A stretch of 64,000 nt of DNA from UBA7332 sp051657165. Lineage in GTDB: Bacteria > Bacteroidota > Bacteroidia > Bacteroidales > UBA7332. The stretch spans positions 1 through 64,000 of the forward strand of contig JBOFKD010000268.1 of NCBI GenBank assembly GCA_051657165.1, written 5' to 3'. Under the pieces are notes generated by a model, which was not told the origin of the DNA, did not search any database, and worked only from the letters and a program-made list of their open reading frames with translations. The position numbers and the translations under genes were made by a program. This document shows positions 17,472-24,462 of the stretch, piece after piece (the stretch's first letter is position 1; every line of letters starts with the position of its first letter).

Positions 17472-17564
17472 CTACTTCTTTTTACCTTGAAACCAAAAGT
17501 AAAATCCTCCGATATTCGCAATTAGAATAACGAAGATCATCATTAAAATCCCTGGGTCGTCCAT
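17472..17564 (-). CDS. 30-residue single-pass membrane peptide B
   Basis: A 30-codon frame from ATG to TAG. Residues 5-25 form one hydrophobic helix (GILMMIFVILIANIGGFYF), followed by WFQGKKK, a positive cytoplasmic end. It starts 4 nt after the stop of a similar 30-residue peptide. Too short for routine gene calling, but the tandem arrangement, matching size and upstream promoter argue that it is real. Confidence 0.5.
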   Translation of the reverse strand: MDDPGILMMIFVILIANIGGFYFWFQGKKK

Positions 17565-17568
17565 AAGT

Positions 17569-17661
17569 TTAATCTTTATGTTTTTTATCTTGCTTACGGA
17601 AGTATATTACAGCTCCAATAGCTAACACCCAAAGCATACCGTACATCATTAAAGCTCCCAT
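17569..17661 (-). CDS. 30-residue single-pass membrane peptide A
   Basis: A 30-codon frame. Residues 1-20 are hydrophobic (MGALMMYGMLWVLAIGAVIY), followed by FRKQDKKHKD, a strongly positive tail. Same length and layout as the next peptide. It lies 33 nt after the ribbon-helix-helix-like gene. It could be a small membrane toxin, a regulator of a membrane complex, or a subunit of one; nothing in the sequence decides. Confidence 0.5.
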   Translation of the reverse strand: MGALMMYGMLWVLAIGAVIYFRKQDKKHKD

Positions 17662-17694
17662 CGTTATATATAATTCGTTTTCCCGGAGATCAAT

Positions 17695-17826
17695 TTACGT
17701 TCTTTCAAGATACTCTATACAGAGAGAAACGAAATCTTTTTTCAGAATTCCGTGATATCTGCAGTACTTCTCTATTCGCTCAGATATATCTAAGGGAATG
17801 GCTATTGTCGTATTTTTTGATGCCAT
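17695..17826 (-). CDS. Ribbon-helix-helix-like small protein, 43 aa
   Basis: Starts MASKNTTIAIPLDISERIEKY, a beta strand then an amphipathic helix, followed by a short turn (CRYHGILKKD) and a second helix (FVSLCIEYLERT). This matches the size and pattern of an Arc/MetJ-type DNA-binding protein that acts as a dimer. A -7 box lies 27 nt upstream. As first gene of the micro-operon it probably autoregulates the two peptides. Confidence 0.55.
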   Translation of the reverse strand: MASKNTTIAIPLDISERIEKYCRYHGILKKDFVSLCIEYLERT

Positions 17827-17852
17827 ATTGGGTTTATGATAAACTATATTTA

Positions 17853-17860
17853 CAAATGTA
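17853..17860 (-). promoter_or_regulatory. -7 box TACATTTG of the micro-operon
   Basis: Minus-strand TACATTTG, with a TTTG at 17883-17886 22 bp further upstream. It sits just ahead of the 43-residue gene. Confidence 0.55.
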
Positions 17861-18120
17861 TATAAATCAGTGAATTAAATATCAAAATATAGAAAAATAT
17901 AGTTTTTATAGTGTGTTTATATTGAAATATAGCAGTTTTTGTATATGTAATTTATATCCGGTTATCATTCATATCAGATAATCCGGATTGTAGATTCCTT
18001 CTAGATCAAGAAGGATGAAAAGAAAGAGTAATCGAAAGGTTACTGGTTGCTCTTTCCTACTATTTTTAGGCACTACAGGTTTTTGTGTGAGAGAATGGTA
18101 AAAATGATTATTTTTACATT

Positions 18121-18237
18121 ATGACAACCGAAGAAATAATTACGAAAATACTTATTCCATCTAGTGATGACTGGAAACTCATAAATGTAGAGGTAAACAA
18201 AGATGAACAAACTAATAAGGCTATATGCCGAAGGTAA
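18121..18237 (+). CDS. 38-codon frame, possibly a gene remnant
   Basis: Starts MTTEEIITKILIPSSDDWKL and ends IPS-rich to ICRR. A strong terminator begins 10 nt after the stop, which argues for transcription. It looks like the N-terminus of a longer protein cut short, but I do not recognise it. Confidence 0.3.
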   Translation: MTTEEIITKILIPSSDDWKLINVEVNKDEQTNKAICRR

Positions 18238-18246
18238 TTTGCCTAT

Positions 18247-18272
18247 ACTCCCGCTTCGGTGGGAGTTTTTTT
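18247..18272 (+). terminator. ACTCCC-GGGAGT terminator with TTCG loop
   Basis: ACTCCCGC and GTGGGAGT arms around a TTCG tetraloop, followed by seven T residues. Confidence 0.85.
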
Positions 18273-18417
18273 ATGTCCGGTCTGAAGCAGTAATCAGATT
18301 CAATTGTACTTTAAATTGCGAAAAATACTCTCTGAAAGTACCATAAAGGAAAACGCTGAAGTAACGGGCTTCTCAAAAAGAAGCGGATATAAATTTATTC
18401 CCGTATTTGCCTGCCAC

Positions 18418-18519
18418 GAAATACGTATTTCTCAGCCATGAAATACGTATATCTTTGCCACGAAATACGTATTTCTTTCCATCAAAATACGTATTTCCCG
18501 GCGCAGAAACACGCATTTT
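18418..18519. repeat. Five GAAATACGTATTTC palindromes, 22-bp phase
   Basis: Units begin at 18418, 18440, 18462, 18484 and 18506, exactly 22 bp apart. The first and third are perfect 14-bp palindromes, the second and fourth have one change, the fifth (GAAACACGCATTTT) is degenerate. No coding frame covers them. Confidence 0.8.
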
Positions 18520-18740
18520 TGTATCGTCCTGAATTTAGTGATTATTGCCAGATTCAATTAATAATGTATTGTAAACTGAATCCGTAATTAGCTTCTGAAT
18601 TTGTCAATCTTTTCAGTAAAAGTAATGGTATACCAATGCGGATAAATTTTCATGCTTATGAACGCGCACGTTTATAGGGTTGAAAATTCAGGCTATCCTT
18701 TCGTTTACAATAAACACACTACATGAAGTTTTTGATTTTT

Positions 18741-18946
18741 AATTGCCATCAATTGCCATACGTGCTAAAAAAAGCTGTATAATGTCCTAGTTATCAATAC
18801 TATATACTATGGCAAATGCTATGGCAATTCATGGCAAATGAATTTGATTTGCCATAGTATTTGTTATATCAATTGCCATAAGTTAACTAATTGTTATTTA
18901 GTGTGTTATCTGTGAAAATATACTCCAATGGCAATTGATGGCAATT
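18741..18946. repeat. AATTGCCAT / ATGGCAATT array, 10-11-bp phase
   Basis: Nine copies of AATTGCCAT, ATTTGCCAT or their complements: 18741, 18751, 18809, 18820, 18831, 18847, 18871, 18928 and 18938. Adjacent copies are 10 or 11 bp apart, one helical turn. The array is followed directly by the shared box and then by TTTGC-N5-GCAAA units. Confidence 0.75.
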
Positions 18947-18976
18947 CAAAACAGAAAAACTCTGTGTATCGTTTTT
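18944..18976 (+). repeat. Shared box, copy 2
   Basis: ATTCAAAACAGAAAAACTCT then GTGTATCGTTTTTT. It differs from the copy at 447-480 at only a few positions. Confidence 0.6.
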
Positions 18977-19020
18977 TAGGATTAACGGATAAAGGTGGTT
19001 ACTTATATGCTGTTCGGGGA

Positions 19021-19099
19021 TTTGCTACTTGCAAACCAAACGTTTGCAAGTAGCAAAAAAAAATTAGCAAGGAGCAAAATTGGTTTTGCTCCTTGCTAA
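19021..19099. repeat. Four TTTGC-N5-GCAAA-type units, 21-22-bp phase (array 2)
   Basis: Units at 19021 (TTTGCTACTTGCAAA), 19043 (TTTGCAAGTAGCAAA), 19064 (TTAGCAAGGAGCAAA) and 19085 (TTTGCTCCTTGCTAA). Spacings are 22, 21 and 21 bp, and orientation alternates. The last two form a long hairpin that also serves as the rnr terminator. Confidence 0.8.
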
Positions 19100-19100
19100 T
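19055..19100 (-). terminator. rnr terminator built from two repeat units
   Basis: On the minus strand TTAGCAAGGAGCAAAA pairs with TTTTGCTCCTTGCTAA and is followed by nine T residues. It begins 63 nt after the rnr stop. Confidence 0.85.
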
Positions 19101-19162
19101 TAAGTTTTCAAAATACAGTAATAAATTTTTGATATTACTTATATTGTTGGTTATGTCTGAAA

Positions 19163-21313
19163 CTACTCTTTTACTAAAGCAAAGTCAAGCTGTTTTCGCT
19201 CAATATTTGCTCTTGCTACTTTGATTTTAATAGGGTCTCCTAAAGAGTACATCTTTTTATTGCGGCGACCTACAATACGGTAGTTTTTATCATCCAGTTC
19301 GTAGTAGTCATCATCTAGGTCACGGATAGGAATCATTCCCTCACATTTGTTTTCGTTGATTTCTACATATAATCCCCATTCGGTAACACCGGAGATCACA
19401 CCATCGTAAACCATGCCCAAACGTTCTGACATATATTCCACTTGCTTGTATTTAATAGAAGCACGTTCGGCACTTGCTGCCAGGAGTTCCATATCAGTAG
19501 AATGCTTGCACAGTTTCTCGTATTTCTGCTCTGTAACGGAACGGCCACCATCCAGGTATTTCTCCAGTAGACGGTGTACCATCATATCAGGATAACGGCG
19601 GATTGGCGATGTGAAATGAGTATAATACTCAAAAGCCAGACCATAGTGACCGATATTTTTAGTCGAATAGATTGCTTTAGCCATAGCACGGATTGCAACT
19701 GTTTCGATCAAATCTTCTTCTTTATGTCCCTGAACCTGATCCAGTAGTTTATTGATGGATTTAGATACATCAACGGTAGCTCCTTCTGTTCTTAGTTTAT
19801 AGCCGAAGCGACGAACCATTGCCGCAAAGTTTTCCATTTTCTCCGGATCCGGAAGGTCGTGGATACGATAAACGAAGGTTTTCGGTTTTGAGCTTTTATT
19901 CTTCGGTTTGCCTACAAATTCTGCTACTGTACGGTTTGCAAGAAGCATAAATTCTTCGACCAGCTTATTCGCTTCTTTGGCCACCTTGAAGTAAACGCTG
20001 ACAGGTTTTCCTTTTTCGTCAATATCGAAACGAACCTCATGACGGTCAAAGTTAATAGCACCGTTAGAGAATCTGTTCTGACGCAGTTTCTGAGCCAGAG
20101 CGTTCATTGTCAGAATCTCTTCTTTGTAATCGCCTTCGCCGGTTTCGATGATCTCCTGAGCCTCTTCGTATGTGAAGCGGCGATCCGAATAGATCACAGT
20201 CCGGACGATCCGGTAATCTTTCACTTCAGCTTCTTCATTCATTTCAAACACACAGGAGAAACAAAGCTTCTCTTCGTTTGGTCTTAGTGAACATACGCCA
20301 TTCGAAAGACGTTCGGGAAGCATCGGGATTACACGGTCTACCAGGTAGATGGATGTTGCTCTGTTTACGGCCTCTTTGTCAATGATACTATCGGGTTGTA
20401 CGTAGTGTGTAACATCGGCAATGTGTACACCTATTTCCCAGTTTCCATTTCCCAGTTTACGAATAGAGAGTGCATCATCGAAATCTTTTGCATCTTTCGG
20501 GTCAATGGTAAAGGTTGTAACACCACGGAAATCTTCTCGCTTCTGATATTCTTCAGCCGGAATTTCGTCCGGAATTTTATCGGCTAATTTCGCTACCTCT
20601 TCCGGATAATCGTAAGGAAGACCAAATTCAGCAAGGATAGCATGGATTTCAGTGTTATTCTCCCCAACGTCTCCTAATACATCAATAATTTCTCCGGTAG
20701 GATTCTTACGGTTTTCGGGCCATTCGATAATTCGGGTAACAACCTTTTGTCCGTGTTTTCCACCATTGAGTTTATTCTTAGGAATAAAAATATCATTAGC
20801 AAGCAGTTTACTGTCCGTAATCACAAAAGCATAGTTTTGTGAAACATCCAGTACACCGATAAATCTTTGAGGGGCACGTTCGAGGATTTCTACTACCTCA
20901 GCCTCCGTATCTTTTCCTTTTCTTTTTGCATAGACTACGGCCTGTACTTTATCTCCGTTCAGCGCATTCTTGGATCTGCGTTCCGGAATAAATACAGACT
21001 CTCCGCCATCTTCAGGCACAAGCATATTTTTACCGTTGCTTCTTCTTTCAAAGATGCCGGTAACCATATTTCCTCTCATTTTCATGCGGAAGCGACCTAA
21101 ATCTACTTCTTCCAGAAAATCTTCTATTGTTAGCTGGTCCAGAATATTAACAACCAGTTGTTTCTGTGGAGTGGTTTTAAGACTTAGTCCATGACAAATT
21201 TGCTTATAATTAAGCACATTAGTAGGAGCTGACTTAAACATCTCAACCACCATATTGGCAATCTGAGACTTTTTCAGACGGGCAACCTTATTTTTCTTTT
21301 CTTGTTTTGCCAT
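19163..21313 (-). CDS. rnr: Ribonuclease R
   Basis: Processive 3'-5' exoribonuclease that degrades structured RNA. A winged-helix segment lies at residues 15-70. Two cold-shock domains are followed by the RNB catalytic domain with FTIDPKDAKDFDDALS (three metal-binding Asp residues, near 270). The signature HYGLAFEYYTHFTSPIRRYPD is split around residue 565-585. A C-terminal S1 domain (residues 635-716) starts at YDGVISGVTEWGLYVE. The length of 716 aa is typical. It is transcribed alone, ending at a terminator formed by repeat units. Confidence 0.96.
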   Translation of the reverse strand: MAKQEKKNKVARLKKSQIANMVVEMFKSAPTNVLNYKQICHGLSLKTTPQKQLVVNILDQLTIEDFLEEVDLGRFRMKMRGNMVTGIFERRSNGKNMLVPEDGGESVFIPERRSKNALNGDKVQAVVYAKRKGKDTEAEVVEILERAPQRFIGVLDVSQNYAFVITDSKLLANDIFIPKNKLNGGKHGQKVVTRIIEWPENRKNPTGEIIDVLGDVGENNTEIHAILAEFGLPYDYPEEVAKLADKIPDEIPAEEYQKREDFRGVTTFTIDPKDAKDFDDALSIRKLGNGNWEIGVHIADVTHYVQPDSIIDKEAVNRATSIYLVDRVIPMLPERLSNGVCSLRPNEEKLCFSCVFEMNEEAEVKDYRIVRTVIYSDRRFTYEEAQEIIETGEGDYKEEILTMNALAQKLRQNRFSNGAINFDRHEVRFDIDEKGKPVSVYFKVAKEANKLVEEFMLLANRTVAEFVGKPKNKSSKPKTFVYRIHDLPDPEKMENFAAMVRRFGYKLRTEGATVDVSKSINKLLDQVQGHKEEDLIETVAIRAMAKAIYSTKNIGHYGLAFEYYTHFTSPIRRYPDMMVHRLLEKYLDGGRSVTEQKYEKLCKHSTDMELLAASAERASIKYKQVEYMSERLGMVYDGVISGVTEWGLYVEINENKCEGMIPIRDLDDDYYELDDKNYRIVGRRNKKMYSLGDPIKIKVARANIERKQLDFALVKE

Positions 21314-21516
21314 AGTTCAATATTTGAATATTATTTATCTGATCACTTCACTTTGCATAAAACGAATGCCTGAAAGAGATGGTTCAATTTTAGACACAAA
21401 TGGATATGTCTGATCGTTTAAATAGCCTGATATCCAAATTGATTTCCCTGATTTATCTAAGCAGCTTACGCTGTGAAGTTTGAGATACAAAGTAACTAAT
21501 ATTTAAAGAATAAATT

Positions 21517-21524
21517 TAACTTTG
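21517..21524 (+). promoter_or_regulatory. -7 box TAACTTTG before the epimerase operon
   Basis: TAACTTTG 69 nt upstream of the start codon at 21594. It probably drives the run from the epimerase gene through priA. Confidence 0.5.
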
Positions 21525-21593
21525 CATCAATTAATTAGCTATAGAGCTATATTTTTTCGAAGAAATATTCAACATTAATTAAGCAGAGAACTT

Positions 21594-22601
21594 ATGCAAC
21601 GTATTTTAGTCACGGGTGCAGGTGGGTTCATTGGCGGATTCATCGTAGAAGAAGCCATTAAAAAAGGCTATCAAACATATGCCGGGGTTCGTCCTTCAAC
21701 CAATCGCGAATACCTGACCGATCCACATATTGAATTTATAGATCTACCCTTTCATAATAAAAAAGCACTCAGGGAGAAACTTCTGGAAATGAAGAAGGTG
21801 ATCGGACGATGGGATTATATCGTTCATAACCTCGGTGCTACTAAGGTTAAAAGTCCGTCTGATTTTGAGAAAATCAACTTCCACTTTGCCAGAAATCTGG
21901 TTGATCTGCTGATAGAGCTGGATATGAAACCGGACTTATTCGTATATATGAGCACACTCGGTGTAATGGGACCGGGCGATGAGAGCTCTTACAATCCGAT
22001 TACGCCGGATAAAGAACAGACTCCGAATACGGCTTACGGAAGAAGTAAGCAACTGATGGAGGAGTATCTGAGATCTTGCCGCGACTTTAATTATGCGATA
22101 CTTCGGCCGACCGGAGTTTACGGTCCGCGCGAAAAAGATTACTTCCTTATGTTTAAATCGGTTCAGACCGGATTTAACTTTGTGCCGGGATTCAACGAAC
22201 AGTATTTAAGCTTTATATATGTTAAAGATCTGGTAGATGTAATCTTCCTGTGTATCGACAAGAAGGTGCAACGTAAAGAGTATCTCATATCCGACGGAAA
22301 TTGCTATACGTCAACAGAATTTTGTGCAATTACGAAGAACGCTCTGAACAGGAAGCTTGTTATAACAGTGAAACTTCCGCTATCTTTCGTTAAAGGTGTT
22401 TCTGTTATTGCCGAAAATTTAGCTAAATTAGTAGGTAAAACAAGTACTTTGAACGGAGATAAGTTCCGTATCATGAAACAGCGTAACTGGAATTGCGATA
22501 TTTCAGGTCTTGTAAAGGATACAGGATTCAAGCCAAAGTATGATTTGACGAGAGGTGTAAACGAAGCTATCGCCTGGTATAAAGAGAATAAATGGTTGTA
22601 G
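21594..22601 (+). CDS. NAD-dependent epimerase/dehydratase (extended SDR)
   Basis: Rossmann-fold enzyme of the nucleotide-sugar or sterol-dehydrogenase type. GAGGFIG (residues 8-14) binds the cofactor. The catalytic set is Ser in MSTLG near 121 and Tyr-Lys in YGRSK near 148-152. The C-terminal part is the substrate domain. The length of 335 aa is normal. The substrate cannot be read from sequence. It is the first of four closely spaced plus-strand genes. Confidence 0.85.
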   Translation: MQRILVTGAGGFIGGFIVEEAIKKGYQTYAGVRPSTNREYLTDPHIEFIDLPFHNKKALREKLLEMKKVIGRWDYIVHNLGATKVKSPSDFEKINFHFARNLVDLLIELDMKPDLFVYMSTLGVMGPGDESSYNPITPDKEQTPNTAYGRSKQLMEEYLRSCRDFNYAILRPTGVYGPREKDYFLMFKSVQTGFNFVPGFNEQYLSFIYVKDLVDVIFLCIDKKVQRKEYLISDGNCYTSTEFCAITKNALNRKLVITVKLPLSFVKGVSVIAENLAKLVGKTSTLNGDKFRIMKQRNWNCDISGLVKDTGFKPKYDLTRGVNEAIAWYKENKWL

Positions 22602-22643
22602 AGATTCATCATTGAGCCTGCCCCATTTCAATACATTTGTGAT

Positions 22644-23240
22644 ATGAATGATACTTATAAAACGATAGGCGGAATAGCTGAAGGATGGTATAAAGAGAAA
22701 ATGAGTAAGTTTATTGCTTTTGCCGTTCCTGTTTCCACTGTCGAAGAAGCAAAAGAACAGATTGAAAAATATCAGAAACAATATTATGATGCGCGACATG
22801 TTTGCTGGGCTTATATGCTCGGACATGAGCGCAATGAATTTCGCTCTAACGATAACGGAGAACCATCCGGTACAGCCGGGAAACCAATCTTAGGACAGAT
22901 CAACTCGAATGAGCTGACGAATATCCTGATTGTTGTGATCCGTTATTTCGGAGGAGTAAAACTAGGAACCAGCGGATTAATCGTGGCTTATCGCGAGGCA
23001 GCTGCCGAAGCGATAAACAATAGTGAAATCATCGAATGTCTTGTAGAGGATGATATTACTGTAGCTTTCGAATATCCGTTTATGAACGATATTATGCGTA
23101 TCGTAAAAGAGATGGAGCCGACAATCGTTTATCAGTTATTCGATATGAACTGCGAAATGACATTGCGCATTCGTCGCTCCGAAATGCCTAACCTTAGAGG
23201 CAGACTGGAAAAAGTGGAGTCTGCTTTTATAAAAGAGTAA
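22644..23240 (+). CDS. YigZ/IMPACT family protein
   Basis: 198 aa. The N-terminal UPF0029 domain has RDDNGEP-type sequence (SNDNGEPSGTAGKPIL near 70) and RYFGGVKLGTSGL near 100-112. A DUF1949-like C-terminal domain follows. The bacterial family is linked to translation or nucleotide chemistry by homology only. It is 42 nt after the epimerase and 5 nt before sufS. Confidence 0.88.
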   Translation: MNDTYKTIGGIAEGWYKEKMSKFIAFAVPVSTVEEAKEQIEKYQKQYYDARHVCWAYMLGHERNEFRSNDNGEPSGTAGKPILGQINSNELTNILIVVIRYFGGVKLGTSGLIVAYREAAAEAINNSEIIECLVEDDITVAFEYPFMNDIMRIVKEMEPTIVYQLFDMNCEMTLRIRRSEMPNLRGRLEKVESAFIKE

Positions 23241-23245
23241 CAACT

Positions 23246-24460
23246 ATGTTTGACGTAAAAAAAATACGTAAAGACTTTCCTATCCTTGATCGTAAGATTT
23301 ATGGGAAAGATCTTATTTATCTGGATAACGGGGCTACAACACAAAAGCCTGTTTCAGTTATAGAGGCTATGAATGAGGCCTATCTGCATAACAATGCAAA
23401 TATTCACCGCGGTGTTCATCATCTGAGTCAGGTTGCAACGCAGGCGCATGAAGATGCCCGCCAGACTGTTCAGAAATTTATCAATGCCCGTCATGCGCAT
23501 GAAATAATATTTACGCGTGGTACTACAGAGAGCATCAACCTGGTTGCCTTTTCTTTCGGAGAGGCTTTTCTGAAAGAAGGCGATGAAGTGATTGTATCCG
23601 CGATGGAACATCACTCTAACATTGTTCCGTGGCAAATGCTTGAACAGCGCAAAGGAATTAAACTCCGCGTGGTTCCTATAAATGAAAAAGGCGAACTGGA
23701 TATGGATGCTTTCGCAAAACTTCTGAATGAGAAGACTAAGCTTGTATCCATTATGCATGTATCGAATGTTCTGGGAACCATTAACCCTGTGGAAGAGATC
23801 ATCCGTCTTTCTCATGCCCGTAATGTGCCTGTTCTGATTGACGGGGCTCAGGCTATCGCTCACACCGAAGTAGATGTTCAGGCGCTGGATGTTGACTTCT
23901 ATGTGTTCTCCGGACATAAAATTTATGGTCCGAATGGGATAGGAGTATTATACGGGAAAGAAGAATGGTTAAACAAAATGCCTCCTTATCAGGGCGGTGG
24001 CGAAATGATAGCAACCGTATCGTTCGAAAAAACCGTTTATAATGAGCTTCCCTTTAAATTTGAAGCCGGTACGCCGGACTATGTCGGATCTGTAGGATTA
24101 GCCAGAGCGCTGGATTACGTTTCTGCCATAGGGATTAAGAATGTTGAAGCATACGAAACGGAGCTGTTGCATTATGCAATGGATAAGTTGTCTAAAATAG
24201 ACGGAATCCGCTTCTTCGGGACTTCAGATCATAAAGGAGCCGTAATCTCATTTTTAGTAAAAGATATCCATCACTATGATATGGGTATGTTACTGGATAA
24301 ACTGGGGATCGCTGTTCGTACGGGTCACCATTGTGCTCAACCTCTGATGCAGAACTACGGAATTGAAGGAACGGTAAGGGCTTCATTCTCTTTTTACAAC
24401 ACAAAAGAAGAAGTTGATCAGTTCGTGAAAGCGGTAGAACGCGTCAGCAATATGTTTTAA
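23246..24460 (+). CDS. sufS: Cysteine desulfurase SufS
   Basis: PLP enzyme that takes sulfur from cysteine for Fe-S cluster assembly. Group II desulfurase: YLDNGATTQKP near 26, THIRGVH-like NIHRGVHHLS near 52, the PLP Lys in SGHKIYGP near 226, and the persulfide Cys in RTGHHCAQP near 360. The length of 404 aa is normal. No sufBCD genes are adjacent, so this copy is separate from an operon. It ends 2 nt before priA. Confidence 0.93.
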   Translation: MFDVKKIRKDFPILDRKIYGKDLIYLDNGATTQKPVSVIEAMNEAYLHNNANIHRGVHHLSQVATQAHEDARQTVQKFINARHAHEIIFTRGTTESINLVAFSFGEAFLKEGDEVIVSAMEHHSNIVPWQMLEQRKGIKLRVVPINEKGELDMDAFAKLLNEKTKLVSIMHVSNVLGTINPVEEIIRLSHARNVPVLIDGAQAIAHTEVDVQALDVDFYVFSGHKIYGPNGIGVLYGKEEWLNKMPPYQGGGEMIATVSFEKTVYNELPFKFEAGTPDYVGSVGLARALDYVSAIGIKNVEAYETELLHYAMDKLSKIDGIRFFGTSDHKGAVISFLVKDIHHYDMGMLLDKLGIAVRTGHHCAQPLMQNYGIEGTVRASFSFYNTKEEVDQFVKAVERVSNMF

Positions 24461-24462
24461 AC

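Larger units (their letters stand above)
17861..19020. other. Long intergenic region made mostly of repeats
   Basis: More than 1.1 kb without a substantial gene. From left to right: a CCTTCT/AGAAGG hairpin near 17998-18016, a 38-codon frame at 18121, a terminator at 18247, the AAATACGTATTT array, the AATTGCCAT array and the shared box. Each is listed separately. Confidence 0.6.
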
